Notes under the pieces: model-generated
What the model was told of the DNA's origin: nothing
Seen by the model: only the letters and a program-made list of their open reading frames with translations
The model's database searches: none
Shown here: piece by piece, positions 25,331-34,301 of the stretch
Layout of the letters: every line of letters begins with the position of its first letter
Numbering within the stretch: position 1 is the first letter of the stretch
Position numbers and translations under genes: made by a program
NCBI GenBank assembly: GCA_964551545.1
Contig: CAZKCT010000002.1
Coordinates: 23,888-87,887 of the forward strand
Direction: 5' to 3'
From: Thiopontia sp964551545
GTDB taxonomy: Bacteria; Pseudomonadota; Gammaproteobacteria; GCF-002020875
DNA: 64,000 bases

Positions 25331-27213
25331 GCGGCGGACTCCATCGATTTTTTCTTGAGATGAATCCGTAACAGCGAGAGCGCTGCCGGCGTCACTCCAG
25401 AGATTCTCCCTGCCATCCCCAGTGTTGCCGGTCGCTGCCGCGCCAACTTCTCCTGAATCTCAATCGAGAGACCAGAGACCAGACTATAATCGAGATTTTC
25501 CGGCAGCTTCATCTGCTGATGGCGGCGGTTCTTCTCGACCTCCTGACTCTGGCGCTCAATATAGCCGGCATACTTGGCCTGGATCTCTACCTGCTCGACG
25601 ACATCCTCCACTAATCCGGGATCTTCCACCTCACTCAGTGAGACCAGATCCCGATAACGGACATCGGGGCGTGCCAATAGATCCATCAGGCTGTGTTCAC
25701 GACGCATGGGCTTGCCCAGCACCCGGACTGCCTCTGCCTCACTAATCAACTGCGGGCGGATCCAGCTCTCTTTCAGTCGCTGCTGCTCAGCCACAATCGC
25801 ATCACGCTTGCGCTGAAAGGCACTCCAGCGCACATCGCCCACCAAACCAAGATTCCGCCCCTGCTCAGTCAGGCGTAGATCAGCATTGTCTTCACGCAAT
25901 AGCAACCGATACTCCGCCCGACTGGTAAACATGCGGTAGGGCTCCTGGGTCCCCCGGGTAATCAAATCATCAACCATCACCCCGATATAGCTCTCTTCCC
26001 GGCGCGGATACCACGCCTCCTGCGCCTGAACGCGCCGCGCCGCATTACAGCCTGCAACCAACCCCTGAGCGGCGGCCTCCTCATATCCGGTGGTGCCATT
26101 AATCTGCCCTGCAAAGAAGAGTCCCTGCAGTGCGTGGGTCTCCAGAGAGGGCTTCAGATCACGTGGATCAAAGAAATCGTATTCGATGGCATAGCCGGGA
26201 CGGGTGATGTGCGCCTGCTCAAACCCCTGGATCGAGCGCACCAGATCAAGCTGTATATCAAACGGCAGGCTGGTGGAGATGCCGTTGGGGTAAATCTCAT
26301 GGGTGGTCAGCCCCTCCGGCTCAACAAAGATCTGATGGGAATCACGCTCCGCAAAGCGGACGATCTTATCCTCCACTGAGGGACAGTAGCGTGGCCCCAC
26401 CCCCTCAATCACCCCGCTATACATTGGTGAGCGGTCCAGCCCACTGCGAATGATGTCGTGCGTCCGCTCATTGGTATAGGTGATCCAACAAGAGACCTGC
26501 TGCGGGTGCTCACTGCGCGCTCCCAAGTAGGAGAAAACCGGTGCCGGATCATCTCCAGGCTGCTCCTTCAGCTGGGTGTAGTCAATGGTGCGCCCATCAA
26601 TCCGTGGTGGCGTGCCAGTCTTCAGCCGGTTCACTCGAAAGGGGAGCTCCCGCAGTCGATCGGCCAACTGAATCGAGGGCGGATCCCCCATCCGTCCCCC
26701 GGACATTTGCGATAGCCCAACATGAATGACTCCCTTCAGAAAGGTGCCCGCCGTCAACACCACAGCTTCCGCTGAAAAACGGATGCCGGATTGAGTCACG
26801 ACACCGATCACTCGCTCCCCTTCAACCACCAGATCATCTGCGGCCTGCTGGAAAATGGTCAGATTGGGCGTGTTCTCCAGCTGGGTACGGACCGCCTGCC
26901 GATAGAGTTGACGATCGGCCTGAGCGCGGGTCGCCTGCACCGCCGCCCCTTTACTGCTATTGAGGGTGCGGAACTGGATTCCACCTCGATCAGCGGCATG
27001 AGCCATGAAGCCCCCCAGCGCATCCACCTCCTTCACCAGGTGCCCTTTGCCAATCCCGCCAATGGCCGGATTGCAGCTCATCTGCCCCAGTGTCTCGATG
27101 TTGTGGGTCAGCAGTAGCGTGCGCACTCCCATGCGGGCAGCTGCCAATGCCGCCTCGGTCCCGGCATGGCCACCGCCAATGACAATGACATCGAAAGTTT
27201 CAGGGTAGTTCAT
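25327..27213 (-). CDS. mnmG: tRNA U34 carboxymethylaminomethyl-modifying enzyme MnmG
   Basis: FAD protein that with MnmE modifies wobble U34 of tRNAs. 628 residues from ATG 27213 (the frame opens at 27270). FAD site DVIVIGGGHAGTEAALAAARMG, the SCNPAIGGIGKGHLVKE motif with catalytic Cys, TGTFLKG, GRMGDPPS and the C-terminal helical domain. Length equals E. coli MnmG (629). Its partner mnmE lies 11 kb away in this window. Confidence 0.97.
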   Translation of the reverse strand: MNYPETFDVIVIGGGHAGTEAALAAARMGVRTLLLTHNIETLGQMSCNPAIGGIGKGHLVKEVDALGGFMAHAADRGGIQFRTLNSSKGAAVQATRAQADRQLYRQAVRTQLENTPNLTIFQQAADDLVVEGERVIGVVTQSGIRFSAEAVVLTAGTFLKGVIHVGLSQMSGGRMGDPPSIQLADRLRELPFRVNRLKTGTPPRIDGRTIDYTQLKEQPGDDPAPVFSYLGARSEHPQQVSCWITYTNERTHDIIRSGLDRSPMYSGVIEGVGPRYCPSVEDKIVRFAERDSHQIFVEPEGLTTHEIYPNGISTSLPFDIQLDLVRSIQGFEQAHITRPGYAIEYDFFDPRDLKPSLETHALQGLFFAGQINGTTGYEEAAAQGLVAGCNAARRVQAQEAWYPRREESYIGVMVDDLITRGTQEPYRMFTSRAEYRLLLREDNADLRLTEQGRNLGLVGDVRWSAFQRKRDAIVAEQQRLKESWIRPQLISEAEAVRVLGKPMRREHSLMDLLARPDVRYRDLVSLSEVEDPGLVEDVVEQVEIQAKYAGYIERQSQEVEKNRRHQQMKLPENLDYSLVSGLSIEIQEKLARQRPATLGMAGRISGVTPAALSLLRIHLKKKSMESAA

Positions 27214-27221
27214 GAGCCCAA

Positions 27222-27888
27222 TTATACGCGGTCGCCATACCGAATCTGGTACCAGATCATCCCACCCCACTCATGGAGGAAGCTAACACTCTTTTCCAAG
27301 TGTCTCGCCCTTGGAGTCCATAAACCAAAGCCTTGTTCCATGATATTACGGGTGGTAAACGCTGTTGGCGCCGCAATCAGACGCAACCCCTTCAGCTGTG
27401 GTGACTGCTGAAAAACCCGCAACGAACGTGGCATATGGGAGGCGTGGGTCACCAAAATCAGGGTTGTCACCCCTTTTTTCCTAAGGATCGGTGGCACCAG
27501 TTGGGCGTGCTCCCAGGTGTTAACGCTCTGGTCCTCCTGCCACACCTCAGCAATACCGAAATCTTTCCAGAGGCTATNNNNNNNNNNNNNNNNNNNNNNN
27601 NNNNNNNNNNNNNNNNNNNNNNNNNNNNNNNNNNNNNNNNNNNNNNNNNNNNNNNNNNNNNNNNNNNNNNNNNNNNNCCAATGGTGGCACCACCTCCAGC
27701 TGCGCTGCCAATTGGTATTTGAGCCATGGTGTACTGAGCAGATAGAGCATGATCGCTGCTATTCCCAGAATAAAGCGGGCAAAACGACGCATTTTGTAAA
27801 ACAGAATAAATGCCAACAGCAGCAGAAAGAGGATTCCGCCAGGTGGCATCAGCCAGGATTCAATCAATCGAATGGTTTCGATGCTCAT
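27222..27888 (-). CDS. DUF218 (YdcF/ElyC/SanA-like) protein, interrupted by assembly gap
   Basis: One gene split by 100 unknown bases. The N-terminal part (27678-27888) has an N-terminal anchor and a second helix (GILFLLLLAFILFY, ILGIAAIMLYLLS) ending VVPPL. After the gap the frame reads SLWKDFGIAEVWQEDQS, then VNTWEHAQLVPPILRKKG, LVTHASHMPRSL and the final LHEWGGMIWYQI, a typical DUF218 domain. The two halves are not in the same frame through the N run, as expected if the gap length is nominal. ElyC/SanA relatives act in envelope integrity. The missing part is probably 50-80 residues. Confidence 0.8.
27578..27677. other. Assembly gap, 100 N
   Basis: Exactly 100 consecutive unknown bases, the usual placeholder for a scaffold gap of unknown size. 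It falls inside the DUF218 gene; true length cannot be read here. Confidence 0.98.
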
Positions 27889-27968
27889 TATAAGTTTTTG
27901 TCAATTTACGGAAGAGTCAGAATTTTGTAGAATCTCACACCATTTTAAAATTTTTCAGGCCCACTTCG

Positions 27969-28853
27969 ATGAACGCGACCCGACACAACCTCTCTCTGAT
28001 CTCTCTACTGGCCCTTGGCCTCAGTGCACCACTCTCCAGTGCTGTTGCCATTGAGACCCATACTCTAGAGCCAGTGGTTGTCATTGCGACCCCAGAGAAA
28101 GAGGAGCAAGCCGCTGCGCCAGCCACACCAACGGCATCTGTCGCCACAACCACCGCAGCACCAAAAGAGGCGATCGTTGGTAGTGAGGCGGACCCACTCG
28201 AGGGTTACAACCGCAGCATGCACGCCTTCAATGAGGGGCTCGACCAGAACATCCTGAAGCCAGTCGCCGAGGGCTATCGCGATATTATGCCTGATCCCGC
28301 AGAGCGTGGCGTCAGCAACTTCTTCAGCAATCTGCGCGAGCCATTCAACATCCTCAACAACCTGCTGCAGTTCAAGTTTGAGGAAGCCGTCTCTGACACA
28401 GTCCGTTTCGGCATCAATACGACTATCGGTATTCTTGGCTTCTTCGATGTCGCCTCCGATGCTGGCATTCCAAAACATGATGAAGACTTTGGTCAGACAC
28501 TAGCGGTCTGGGGGGTTGAGAGTGGCCCCTACTTTGTCCTTCCTCTGCTGGGTCCAAGCACCGTTCGTGATACCACCGGCACCCTGACCGAGTTCTGGGT
28601 CGGCAATACCGTTGAGGTCGGCAACACACAGATCTTCAACCCCACCGGTGAGATCACCCCTGCCAGTGCAGAGAATGCCACCATTCTGACCAAGACGGTC
28701 AGTAAGCGTGCCGATCTTCTGGAAGAGAAGGCGATGGTCGACAGCGCCAGCTTTGACCCTTACGCCTTCATGCGTGACTCTTGGTTGCAGCGTCGTGAGA
28801 GCCAGATCCACGATGGCAACGTCCCGCTGCCTGCACTCCCAGAAGACCTGTAA
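27969..28853 (+). CDS. mlaA: MlaA family outer-membrane phospholipid-transport protein
   Basis: Removes misplaced phospholipid from the outer leaflet of the outer membrane. 294 residues. Residues 1-27 are a signal peptide (LISLLALGLSAPLSSAVA), then an Ala/Thr/Pro-rich linker (40-70) and the MlaA core: DPLEGYNRSMHAFNEGLD, LREPFNILNNLLQ, RFGINTTIGILGFFDVAS, EDFGQTLAVWGVESGPYFVLP, LGPSTVRDTTG. Oddity: the usual lipobox cysteine is absent; there is no Cys in the whole protein, so it would not be a lipoprotein. No mlaBCDEF nearby. Confidence 0.9.
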   Translation: MNATRHNLSLISLLALGLSAPLSSAVAIETHTLEPVVVIATPEKEEQAAAPATPTASVATTTAAPKEAIVGSEADPLEGYNRSMHAFNEGLDQNILKPVAEGYRDIMPDPAERGVSNFFSNLREPFNILNNLLQFKFEEAVSDTVRFGINTTIGILGFFDVASDAGIPKHDEDFGQTLAVWGVESGPYFVLPLLGPSTVRDTTGTLTEFWVGNTVEVGNTQIFNPTGEITPASAENATILTKTVSKRADLLEEKAMVDSASFDPYAFMRDSWLQRRESQIHDGNVPLPALPEDL

Positions 28854-28865
28854 TCCAAACGGCTG

Positions 28866-29522
28866 ATGGAGGCGGACCACTGGCACCAGCGGTGGCAGGA
28901 GGGGCGGATTGGCTTTCACACCGGTCAACCCAACCGCTGGCTGCAGCAGTTCTACCCCTCGCTTGGGCTCAAGCCTGAAGATAAAATCTTCCTGCCCCTC
29001 TGTGGCAAAGCGGTCGATCTAGTCTGGCTGGCTGCACAGGGCCACCCCGCCCTTGGGATTGAACTCAGCCCGATTGCGATTGAGGATTTTTTCCAAGAAC
29101 AGGAACTCACGGCAACCACCTCCGAAGAGGGGCCTTTCATTCATCACCAGAGCGGGAAAATCTCCCTGCTGGAGGGAGATTTTTTTGAGCTGACGCCACT
29201 GCAATTGAATGGGACCAAAGTGCTATTTGATCGTGCCGCGCTGGTCGCACTCCCCGCCGAGATGCGTCAACGCTATGTACAGCATCTCTCGACCCTGCTA
29301 AGCCCCGGCACGACTATTTTGTTGGTCACCACCGACTACCCTCAGGAAGAGAAAGAACCCCCACCCTTTGCCGTCAGTGACGAAGAGGTTCATACGCTCT
29401 ATGGGGAGGATTTTGAGGTGGAACACCTCCACAGTGAGGACCTGAGCAGTGGGCAGGATCCACTCTCCAAACGGGGCGTTACCGCGCTCACCGAAAATAT
29501 CTACCGCATCACCCGGAAGTAG
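28866..29522 (+). CDS. tpm: Thiopurine S-methyltransferase family protein
   Basis: SAM-dependent methyltransferase, 218 residues. Bacterial Tpm proteins methylate selenium and tellurium compounds as well as thiopurines. WHQRWQEGRIGFHTGQPNRWL start, LPLCGKAVDLVWLAAQGHPALGIELS (SAM motif), LFDRAALVALPAEMRQRY and LLVTTDYPQ are diagnostic. It starts 12 bases behind mlaA, perhaps co-transcribed. Confidence 0.92.
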   Translation: MEADHWHQRWQEGRIGFHTGQPNRWLQQFYPSLGLKPEDKIFLPLCGKAVDLVWLAAQGHPALGIELSPIAIEDFFQEQELTATTSEEGPFIHHQSGKISLLEGDFFELTPLQLNGTKVLFDRAALVALPAEMRQRYVQHLSTLLSPGTTILLVTTDYPQEEKEPPPFAVSDEEVHTLYGEDFEVEHLHSEDLSSGQDPLSKRGVTALTENIYRITRK

Positions 29523-29533
29523 CAGATAGGCTC

Positions 29534-30004
29534 CTAGCGCTCGAAACTGATCTCGTAGTACCGAGTTCCCGGATTGGGGTTATTGCGATAATCGGGGATC
29601 TCATAAAACCCAATTGATTCGTACAACTCCTGCGCCGCCTGCATACTGGGGATGGAGTCGAGACGCATCTTCTTATAACCCGCCTTCTCCGCCTCAATCA
29701 GCAACGTCATCACCAGCCCACGACCAATCCCGCTACCGCGATAACGCGGTGAGACATAGAGCCGTTTCATCTCGCAAACGCCCTCCTCAAGCGGATGGAA
29801 AGCGACACAACCCGCAGGCTGTCGATCTTGATGCGCCAGCAGCACCTTCCCCTCGGGCGGGCCATAGTGATGCTCCAGCTGCTCAAACTCACTGGGAAAA
29901 TTGATCAGCGCTGGGTCATTGGGACGGGTATCCACGTACTCCTGCAACAGAGCACGCACCGCACCATAGTCTTCCTGCGTCTCTGCAGACTCAATCTTGA
30001 TCAC
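29534..30004 (-). CDS. GNAT family N-acetyltransferase
   Basis: 156-residue single GNAT fold. Acetyl-CoA loop motif RYRGSGIGRGLVMTLL, upstream strand CEMKRLYVSP and C-terminal YESIGFYEIPDYRNNPN. Substrate unknown; the YESIGFYEI / RYYEISFE end is common in small-molecule GNATs. Follows the arsC-like gene after 2 bases, so probably translated from one message. Confidence 0.85.
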   Translation of the reverse strand: MIKIESAETQEDYGAVRALLQEYVDTRPNDPALINFPSEFEQLEHHYGPPEGKVLLAHQDRQPAGCVAFHPLEEGVCEMKRLYVSPRYRGSGIGRGLVMTLLIEAEKAGYKKMRLDSIPSMQAAQELYESIGFYEIPDYRNNPNPGTRYYEISFER

Positions 30005-30006
30005 AA

Positions 30007-30354
30007 TTAAAGGATGTCCAGAACTTGCTCAGGAGGACGCCCTACCGCAGCTCGGTTGCCATGGATCACAATGGGACGCTCAATCACCCTGGGATTGGCA
30101 ACCATGCGTTCAATCTGCTCAGCGCGGCTCAATCCGGGCTGATCCAATCCAGCCTCTTTGTACTCCGCCTCCTTCTTGCGCATCAATGCCTGTGGCTCAA
30201 TGCCCAACATCGTCAAAATCTGCTCCAACTCGGCAGTCGTTGGCGGGGTCTCCAGATATTTCACCACCTCTGGATCAATATCCCGTCCCTGCAACAGCTC
30301 CAGTGTCATCCGTGATTTGGAACAGCGTGGATTATGGTAGATCTTTACACTCAT
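30007..30354 (-). CDS. arsC: ArsC-type arsenate reductase (glutaredoxin-dependent)
   Basis: Thioredoxin-fold reductase of about 115 residues. The active-site Cys lies in YHNPRCSKSR, followed by LETPPT and the C-terminal NPRVIERPIVIHGNRAAVGRP with conserved arginines. ATG 30354 begins the family-typical SVKIYHN; ATG 30378 is in frame upstream. No arsB/arsR adjacent, so a general stress role is possible. In operon with the GNAT gene. Confidence 0.88.
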   Translation of the reverse strand: MSVKIYHNPRCSKSRMTLELLQGRDIDPEVVKYLETPPTTAELEQILTMLGIEPQALMRKKEAEYKEAGLDQPGLSRAEQIERMVANPRVIERPIVIHGNRAAVGRPPEQVLDIL

Positions 30355-30417
30355 CGTTGATTTGCCCTTAAAAACCATGTAATTGCCTCAAGAATACAGA
30401 AAAGTCTCCAACAAAAA

Positions 30418-30440
30418 AACCCCCGGCCAATCCGGGGGTT
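30418..30440 (-). terminator. Rho-independent terminator of glnK-amtB
   Basis: Nine-base stem AACCCCCGG/CCGGGGGTT with loop CCAAT; on the minus strand it is followed by a seven-T run. Lies behind amtB and ahead of arsC. Confidence 0.9.
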
Positions 30441-30474
30441 CAGTTGCAGAGGACTCATCATTCAGAGAGGAGAT

Positions 30475-30501
30475 GGGTCGCTGCCCCTGCAACAGCGACC
30501 C
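30475..30501 (-). repeat. Hairpin directly behind amtB
   Basis: Perfect 9-base stem GGGTCGCTG/CAGCGACCC with a 9-base loop, 13 bases past the amtB stop and before the terminator. No T-run; may protect the amtB 3' end. Confidence 0.5.
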
Positions 30502-30513
30502 GAGTGACTCAAA

Positions 30514-31779
30514 CTACTTTCCGCTATTGGTAAATTCGGGATAGGCCTCCATACCGCACTCAGCATAGTCAGCACCATTAGCCTCATCCTCTTCACTGAT
30601 ACGGATCCCCATCAGCCCCTTGATCAGCGCCCACACCACCAGACTGGTGATGAACACCCAACCAAAGATCACGCCAGCACCCACCAGCTGACCACTGAAG
30701 GTTGCACCGCTGTTGGTCAGTGGCACCAACATCAGCCCAAAGAAGCCAACCACGCCATGCACCGAGATCGCACCAACCGGATCATCAATCCGCATCTTAT
30801 CGAGGGTCACGATGGAGAAGACCACCAGAACACCTGCCGCAAAACCAAACAGAGTCGCCAGCAGTGGGGTTGGCGTCGAAGGCTCTGCAGTGATCGCCAC
30901 CAGTCCCGCTAATGCACCATTCAGTGTCATAGTGAGATCAGCCTTGCCGAACATCATCCGCGCGACGATCAATGCCGCCACTGCACCACCGGCCGCTGAT
31001 GCATTGGTGTTGAGAAAGACCATCGCTACCGAGTGTGCACTGGCAATATCACCCAGCTTCAGCACCGAACCACCATTGAAACCGAACCACCCCATCCAGA
31101 GGATGAAGGTTCCGAGTGTTGCCAACGGCAGGTTAGCACCCGGGATCGCCCGTACCTCACCATTAGGGCCATACTTGCCCTTACGCGCACCGAGTAGCAG
31201 AACACCCGCCAGCGCAGCCGCTGCACCCGCCATATGGACAATGCCTGATCCCGCAAAGTCGCTGAACTCCAGCGTAAAGAGGCCAAATACCGACTGACCA
31301 CCCCAGGTCCATGAACCCTCCACCGGATAGATGACGCCAGTCATCACCACTGCAAAGGCAAGGAAGGCCCAGAGCCTCATCCGCTCTGCCACGGCACCGG
31401 AGACAATCGACATCGCCGTCGCCACAAAGACCACCTGGAAGAAGAAGTCAGAGGCACCGGAGTAGACCGAATCACCATTGAAGCCATTCTCGGCCGAACT
31501 CTTCAGTGCGTCCGCCACAAATGAGTCACCGCCGACGATGCCATCGAGGAAATAGCCCCCGCCATACATCAACTGGTACCCCATCACCAGATACATGATG
31601 CAAGAGATGGCAAACAGCGCCACATTCTTGGTCAGGATCTCGGTGGTATTCTTGGAGCGGACCAGCCCCGCCTCCAGCATTGCAAAACCGGCAGCCATCC
31701 ACATCACCAGTGCACCGGATACCAGAAAGTAGAAGGTATCCATCGCATATTGCAGTTCAAAAATTTGATTTTCCATCAT
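30514..31779 (-). CDS. amtB: Ammonium transporter
   Basis: Trimeric ammonium channel of the inner membrane, 421 residues with about 11 helices. The twin histidines lie in GSGIVHMAGAAAALAG and ISVHGVVGFFG; GMRIDDP-like KMRIDDPVGAI and the C-terminal GMEAYPEF tail (PII docking) are present. Follows glnK by 8 bases; the pair forms the classic PII-gated uptake unit. Confidence 0.97.
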   Translation of the reverse strand: MMENQIFELQYAMDTFYFLVSGALVMWMAAGFAMLEAGLVRSKNTTEILTKNVALFAISCIMYLVMGYQLMYGGGYFLDGIVGGDSFVADALKSSAENGFNGDSVYSGASDFFFQVVFVATAMSIVSGAVAERMRLWAFLAFAVVMTGVIYPVEGSWTWGGQSVFGLFTLEFSDFAGSGIVHMAGAAAALAGVLLLGARKGKYGPNGEVRAIPGANLPLATLGTFILWMGWFGFNGGSVLKLGDIASAHSVAMVFLNTNASAAGGAVAALIVARMMFGKADLTMTLNGALAGLVAITAEPSTPTPLLATLFGFAAGVLVVFSIVTLDKMRIDDPVGAISVHGVVGFFGLMLVPLTNSGATFSGQLVGAGVIFGWVFITSLVVWALIKGLMGIRISEEDEANGADYAECGMEAYPEFTNSGK

Positions 31780-31787
31780 GTGCTCCT

Positions 31788-32126
31788 TTAGATTGCCTCA
31801 CGGCCTGACTCGCCGGTACGAATTCGAATCACCTCTTGCAGATCGGTGATAAAGATCTTGCCGTCCCCGATCTTGTCGCTGTTGGCTGCGCCCCGGATCG
31901 CCTCAATGGTGCGGTCCAGCAACTCAGCAGAGATGGCTATCTCCATCTTCACCTTGGGCAAAAAATCGATGGTGTACTCCGCGCCTCGATAGAGCTCGGT
32001 GTGCCCCTTCTGGCGCCCAAACCCCTTCACTTCGGTCACGGTGACCCCGTTGACCCCGATCTCGGAGAGCGCCTCACGGACATCATCGAGCTTGAAGGGC
32101 TTGATAATGGCGGTAACCATTTTCAT
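31788..32126 (-). CDS. glnK: PII nitrogen regulator GlnK
   Basis: 112-residue PII trimer subunit that blocks AmtB when nitrogen is plentiful. Starts KMVTAIIKPFKLDDVREAL at ATG 32126 behind AAGGAG; the T-loop VKGFGRQKGHTELYRGAEY keeps uridylylated Tyr51; GDGKIFITDLQEVIRIRTGE ends the fold. An upstream frame to 32216 is noncoding leader. Expressed from a sigma-54-type promoter with amtB. Confidence 0.97.
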   Translation of the reverse strand: MKMVTAIIKPFKLDDVREALSEIGVNGVTVTEVKGFGRQKGHTELYRGAEYTIDFLPKVKMEIAISAELLDRTIEAIRGAANSDKIGDGKIFITDLQEVIRIRTGESGREAI

Positions 32127-32194
32127 AACTGGAACTCCTTGTTGTTGGTTCAAAAAATTCTGCACCGCAAACACCGATGCAATACATCCCCTAG

Positions 32195-32210
32195 AGCAAC
32201 AGCTATGCCA
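32195..32210 (-). promoter_or_regulatory. Sigma-54 promoter of glnK-amtB
   Basis: TGGCATAGCTGTTGCT on the minus strand has the GG-N10-GC spacing of the -24/-12 element (TGGCA...TTGCW). Predicted start near 32184, 58 bases ahead of glnK. Nitrogen control of glnK-amtB by sigma-54 is known in many proteobacteria. Confidence 0.82.
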
Positions 32211-32318
32211 AGTCACATAAATTGATAAATAACAATGAGTTGATCGGCATCTTTCTCACCAACAGGCGTGACACCAAAGCACACTTTGGGCGAATAGAGG
32301 GCAGCCACTACAGCAGCA

Positions 32319-32335
32319 TGCACCCAATCAGTGCA
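32319..32335. promoter_or_regulatory. NtrC binding site upstream of glnK
   Basis: TGCACC-N5-AGTGCA read on the plus strand is a near-perfect palindrome of the NtrC consensus (TGCACC-N5-GGTGCA), centred about 143 bases upstream of the predicted start, a normal enhancer distance. Confidence 0.75.
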
Positions 32336-32382
32336 GAGATTGAGTGAGAAAACCTGACCCTGTTACGGCACAATGTGGCGAT

Positions 32383-33126
32383 ATGGATCGACCCACACCA
32401 CCCGCCATTCGCGTCAACCATCTGGTGCGCCACTTCGACAAGGTACATGCCGTCGACGATCTCTCGTTTGAAATTCAACGAGGCTCCATCACCGCACTGC
32501 TCGGGGGTAATGGGGCAGGCAAAACCACCACGCTAGCGATGCTGTTGGGGCTGTTGATTCCAGATGCCGGCTCCATTGAGATTCTTGGCGTCGATATGCT
32601 GCAGAACCGCTATGACGCACTCCCACAGATGAACTTCTCCTCCCCCTACCTCGATCTACCGGGGCGACTCACGGTCGAGGAGAATCTGCTGGTCTATGCA
32701 CGACTCTACAGCGTCGTACAACCCAAGCAGCGCATTGAGGAGCTTGCCAATACACTCGACATCACTCCATTCCTGCAACGCCCTTATAGCCACCTCTCCG
32801 CTGGTCAAAAGACCCGAGTCTCTCTCGCCAAGGCACTCCTCAACAAGCCTCAGGTACTGCTTCTCGATGAGCCCACCGCCTCTCTCGATCCGGACAACGG
32901 TGACCGCATTCGCAGCCAGCTGGAGCAGTACGTTCAACAGACCGGTGCCACGGTACTGCTCGCCTCCCACAATATGCCGGAGGTGGAACGGCTCTGCGAT
33001 CAGGTCTTGCTGATGCGCAGTGGAAAGGTTGTCAATCGTGGCACCCCGCAACAGTTGATTGACCAATATGGCCACCAGACGCTGGAGCAGGTTTTCCTCG
33101 ATGTGGCACGGAGGAGCGCCGAGTGA
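32383..33126 (+). CDS. ABC-2 type transporter ATP-binding protein
   Basis: About 247 residues. Walker A GGNGAGKTT, signature LSAGQKTRVSLAKALL, Walker B VLLLDEPTASLDPD and the H-loop LLASHNMPEV are intact. ATG 32383 is chosen; a GTG at 32344 is in frame. Overlaps the permease by four bases (GTGA), so the two make one exporter. Substrate unknown. Confidence 0.92.
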   Translation: MDRPTPPAIRVNHLVRHFDKVHAVDDLSFEIQRGSITALLGGNGAGKTTTLAMLLGLLIPDAGSIEILGVDMLQNRYDALPQMNFSSPYLDLPGRLTVEENLLVYARLYSVVQPKQRIEELANTLDITPFLQRPYSHLSAGQKTRVSLAKALLNKPQVLLLDEPTASLDPDNGDRIRSQLEQYVQQTGATVLLASHNMPEVERLCDQVLLMRSGKVVNRGTPQQLIDQYGHQTLEQVFLDVARRSAE

Positions 33127-33923
33127 GCCATTTCTCCACAGCTCGGGTTAGCGCGATGGTGATGCGTTACATCTATCTACTGCGCCGCTCTTGGCCGCGG
33201 ATACTGGAGTTGATCTACTGGCCTGCAGTACAGATGATTCTCTGGGGATTAATCTCCCAGTTCTTTGTCCAGCACAGTAGCTGGCTGGCCCAGGCCAGTG
33301 GCGTCCTGCTGGCCGCAGTGATGTTGTGGGATGTGCTATTCCGTGGCCATCTCGGGGTCTCTCTCCCCTTTATCGAGGAGATGTACGCCCGTAACCTGGG
33401 CCATCTGTTTGTCTCACCACTACGAGTCTCGGAGCACATTGCTGCCCTGTTGCTGATCAGCCTGATCCGTACCAGCATTGGACTCGGTGCGGCAGCGGCA
33501 CTGGCTACCATACTTTACGCCTTCAACATCTTTGATCTGGGGCTGCCACTTCTGGCCTTTTTCTTCCAACTGATTGTGATGGGTTGGGCCACCGGACTGG
33601 GTGTGGTCTCCTTGATCCTGCGCTACGGCCTCGGTGCGGAGAGTCTCGCCTGGGTGCTGGTCTTCGCACTCGCACCAATCTCTGCCGTCTACTACCCCGT
33701 CGATATTCTTCCAGAAATGATTCAACCCATTGCACACGCCATCCCCGCCAGCCATGCCTATGAGGGAATGCGGGCGCTGATGTTTGATCACACCTTCCGC
33801 TGGGATCTGTTCTGGAATGGCACGCTCCTCAACCTGATCTGGCTGGGGGTCGCTGTGGGCCTCTATCTTCGTGCTTTCACCCACGCCCGACAACGTGGTT
33901 CACTACTGCAGGGAAACGAGTAG
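33123..33923 (+). CDS. ABC-2 type transporter permease
   Basis: 266-residue permease with about six membrane helices, ABC-2/NodJ-like. GTG start overlapping the ATPase stop. Conserved features include the amphipathic VMRYIYLLRRSWPRILELIYWP start and PISAVYYPVDILPEMIQPIAHAIPASHAYEGMR near the end. Exports an unknown substrate with the preceding ATPase. Confidence 0.9.
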   Translation: MSHFSTARVSAMVMRYIYLLRRSWPRILELIYWPAVQMILWGLISQFFVQHSSWLAQASGVLLAAVMLWDVLFRGHLGVSLPFIEEMYARNLGHLFVSPLRVSEHIAALLLISLIRTSIGLGAAAALATILYAFNIFDLGLPLLAFFFQLIVMGWATGLGVVSLILRYGLGAESLAWVLVFALAPISAVYYPVDILPEMIQPIAHAIPASHAYEGMRALMFDHTFRWDLFWNGTLLNLIWLGVAVGLYLRAFTHARQRGSLLQGNE

Positions 33924-33930
33924 TCCGCTT

Positions 33931-34299
33931 TTACTCCGACTGTTGCGCGGCGGCACGGATCAGTGATGGCATCAATGGTGAGGCGCCAATATGCTCCACC
34001 ATCTCGATCGAACAGTGGGGGTGTTCCTGTTGTACCTGCTGCAGAATCTGAGGAATATCGTTCACCACATGAGTGCCTGCCGCCAGAAAGTAGGGAACCA
34101 CCACAATCGAGGAGGCCTCCGCTTCGACACAGCGTCGAACGCCCTCTGGGATATCGGGCACTGCCAGCTCCAGGAAGGCCGCCCCGATATAGCCAAACTG
34201 GCTGGCGCAATCAATCGCCACTGCAGCAGCCAACGCCTCGACCTCCTCATTGGATGCAGCGCGGCGGCTACCGTGAGCAACAAGTAGTAGAGCCTTCAC
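33931..34299 (-). CDS. CbiX/SirB-like sirohydrochlorin chelatase
   Basis: 122-residue half-size chelatase (CbiX-small type) that would insert Co or Fe into sirohydrochlorin as a dimer. KALLLVAHGSRR with the metal His and the second His in FLAAGTHVVNDIPQIL are visible, with ELAVPDIPEGV. Siroheme would serve sulfite or nitrite reductase, fitting a sulfur metabolism, but no other siroheme gene is adjacent. Two bases behind the deaminase gene. Confidence 0.85.
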   Translation of the reverse strand: MKALLLVAHGSRRAASNEEVEALAAAVAIDCASQFGYIGAAFLELAVPDIPEGVRRCVEAEASSIVVVPYFLAAGTHVVNDIPQILQQVQQEHPHCSIEMVEHIGASPLMPSLIRAAAQQSE

Positions 34300-34301
34300 A
34301 G

